Positions 5,399-5,433 of a stretch of 5,433 nt of DNA are shown here, piece by piece; the first letter of the stretch is position 1, and each line of letters begins with the position of its first letter. The notes under the pieces were generated by a model. It saw only the letters and a list, made by a program, of their open reading frames with translations. It had not been told where the DNA came from and ran no database searches. The position numbers were made by a program, and so were the translations under genes. This stretch comes from Methanosarcinaceae archaeon (lineage in GTDB: Archaea; Halobacteriota; Methanosarcinia; Methanosarcinales; Methanosarcinaceae), in assembly GCA_016926455.1 (NCBI GenBank), contig JAFGOO010000217.1, positions 1 through 5,433 of the forward strand, read 5' to 3'.

Positions 5399-5433
5399 AT
5401 GGCTAGACCGGAGGAAATAGTTGTTGAACGGCA
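5399..5433 (+). CDS. Possible start of a divergent gene, cut by window end
   Basis: ATG at 5399 opens a frame reading MARPEEIVVER, which runs off the window. No Shine-Dalgarno site precedes it, but an AT-rich TATA-like string (ATTTATTA, 5367-5374) lies about 28 bases upstream, consistent with a leaderless start. The peptide is too short to assign a family. If real, its promoter overlaps the upstream end of the truncated DedA frame, supporting a DedA start further in or decay of that gene. Confidence 0.35.
   Translation, partial: MARPEEIVVER

Overview
The window looks like chromosomal DNA of an AT-rich archaeon, most probably a methanogen of the Methanosarcinales type. The grounds are: two permeases that closely resemble the archaeal proton-coupled transporter ApcT (MJ0609 of Methanocaldococcus); a half-ferritin that resembles the ferritin-like domain of the Pyrococcus encapsulin; TATA boxes placed for leaderless or short-leader transcripts; GAGG/GGTG-type Shine-Dalgarno sites; and an integrase with a C-terminal zinc ribbon, a form I associate with methanogen genomes. 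The genus is an inference.

Layout. 1-440: no convincing gene, only a protein-like stretch of unclear strand, then a promoter with an inverted repeat. 441-728 (+): a complete 95-residue ferritin-like protein with the exact E/Y/E/H spacing of encapsulated ferritins, closed by a hairpin that overlaps its stop codon. 806-2100 (+): a tyrosine recombinase of about 400 codons, broken by three frameshifts, three in-frame stops and an inserted 50-bp palindrome that brings a fourth stop. All the catalytic residues can still be read in order. 2101-2337: convergent intergenic space, T-rich on the minus strand. 2338-4953 (-): two tandem 432-residue APC-superfamily amino acid permeases that align without gaps and probably form one operon read from 4953 to 2338. 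5014-5388 (-): the C-terminal half of a DedA-family membrane protein, lacking the N-terminal half. 5399-5433 (+): possible start of a divergent gene cut by the window edge.

How the parts relate. The only clear functional unit is the permease pair, probably proton-coupled uptake of amino acids with differing substrate preference. The ferritin-like protein would oxidise Fe(II) and is transcribed alone. The recombinase is a dead remnant of an integrated element; together with the truncated DedA gene it suggests a region subject to past insertion and decay. The most unusual object is the perfect palindrome at 1165-1214, flanked by a TGTA direct repeat. Removing it with one repeat copy restores the recombinase reading frame exactly, so it looks like a very small MITE-like insertion.
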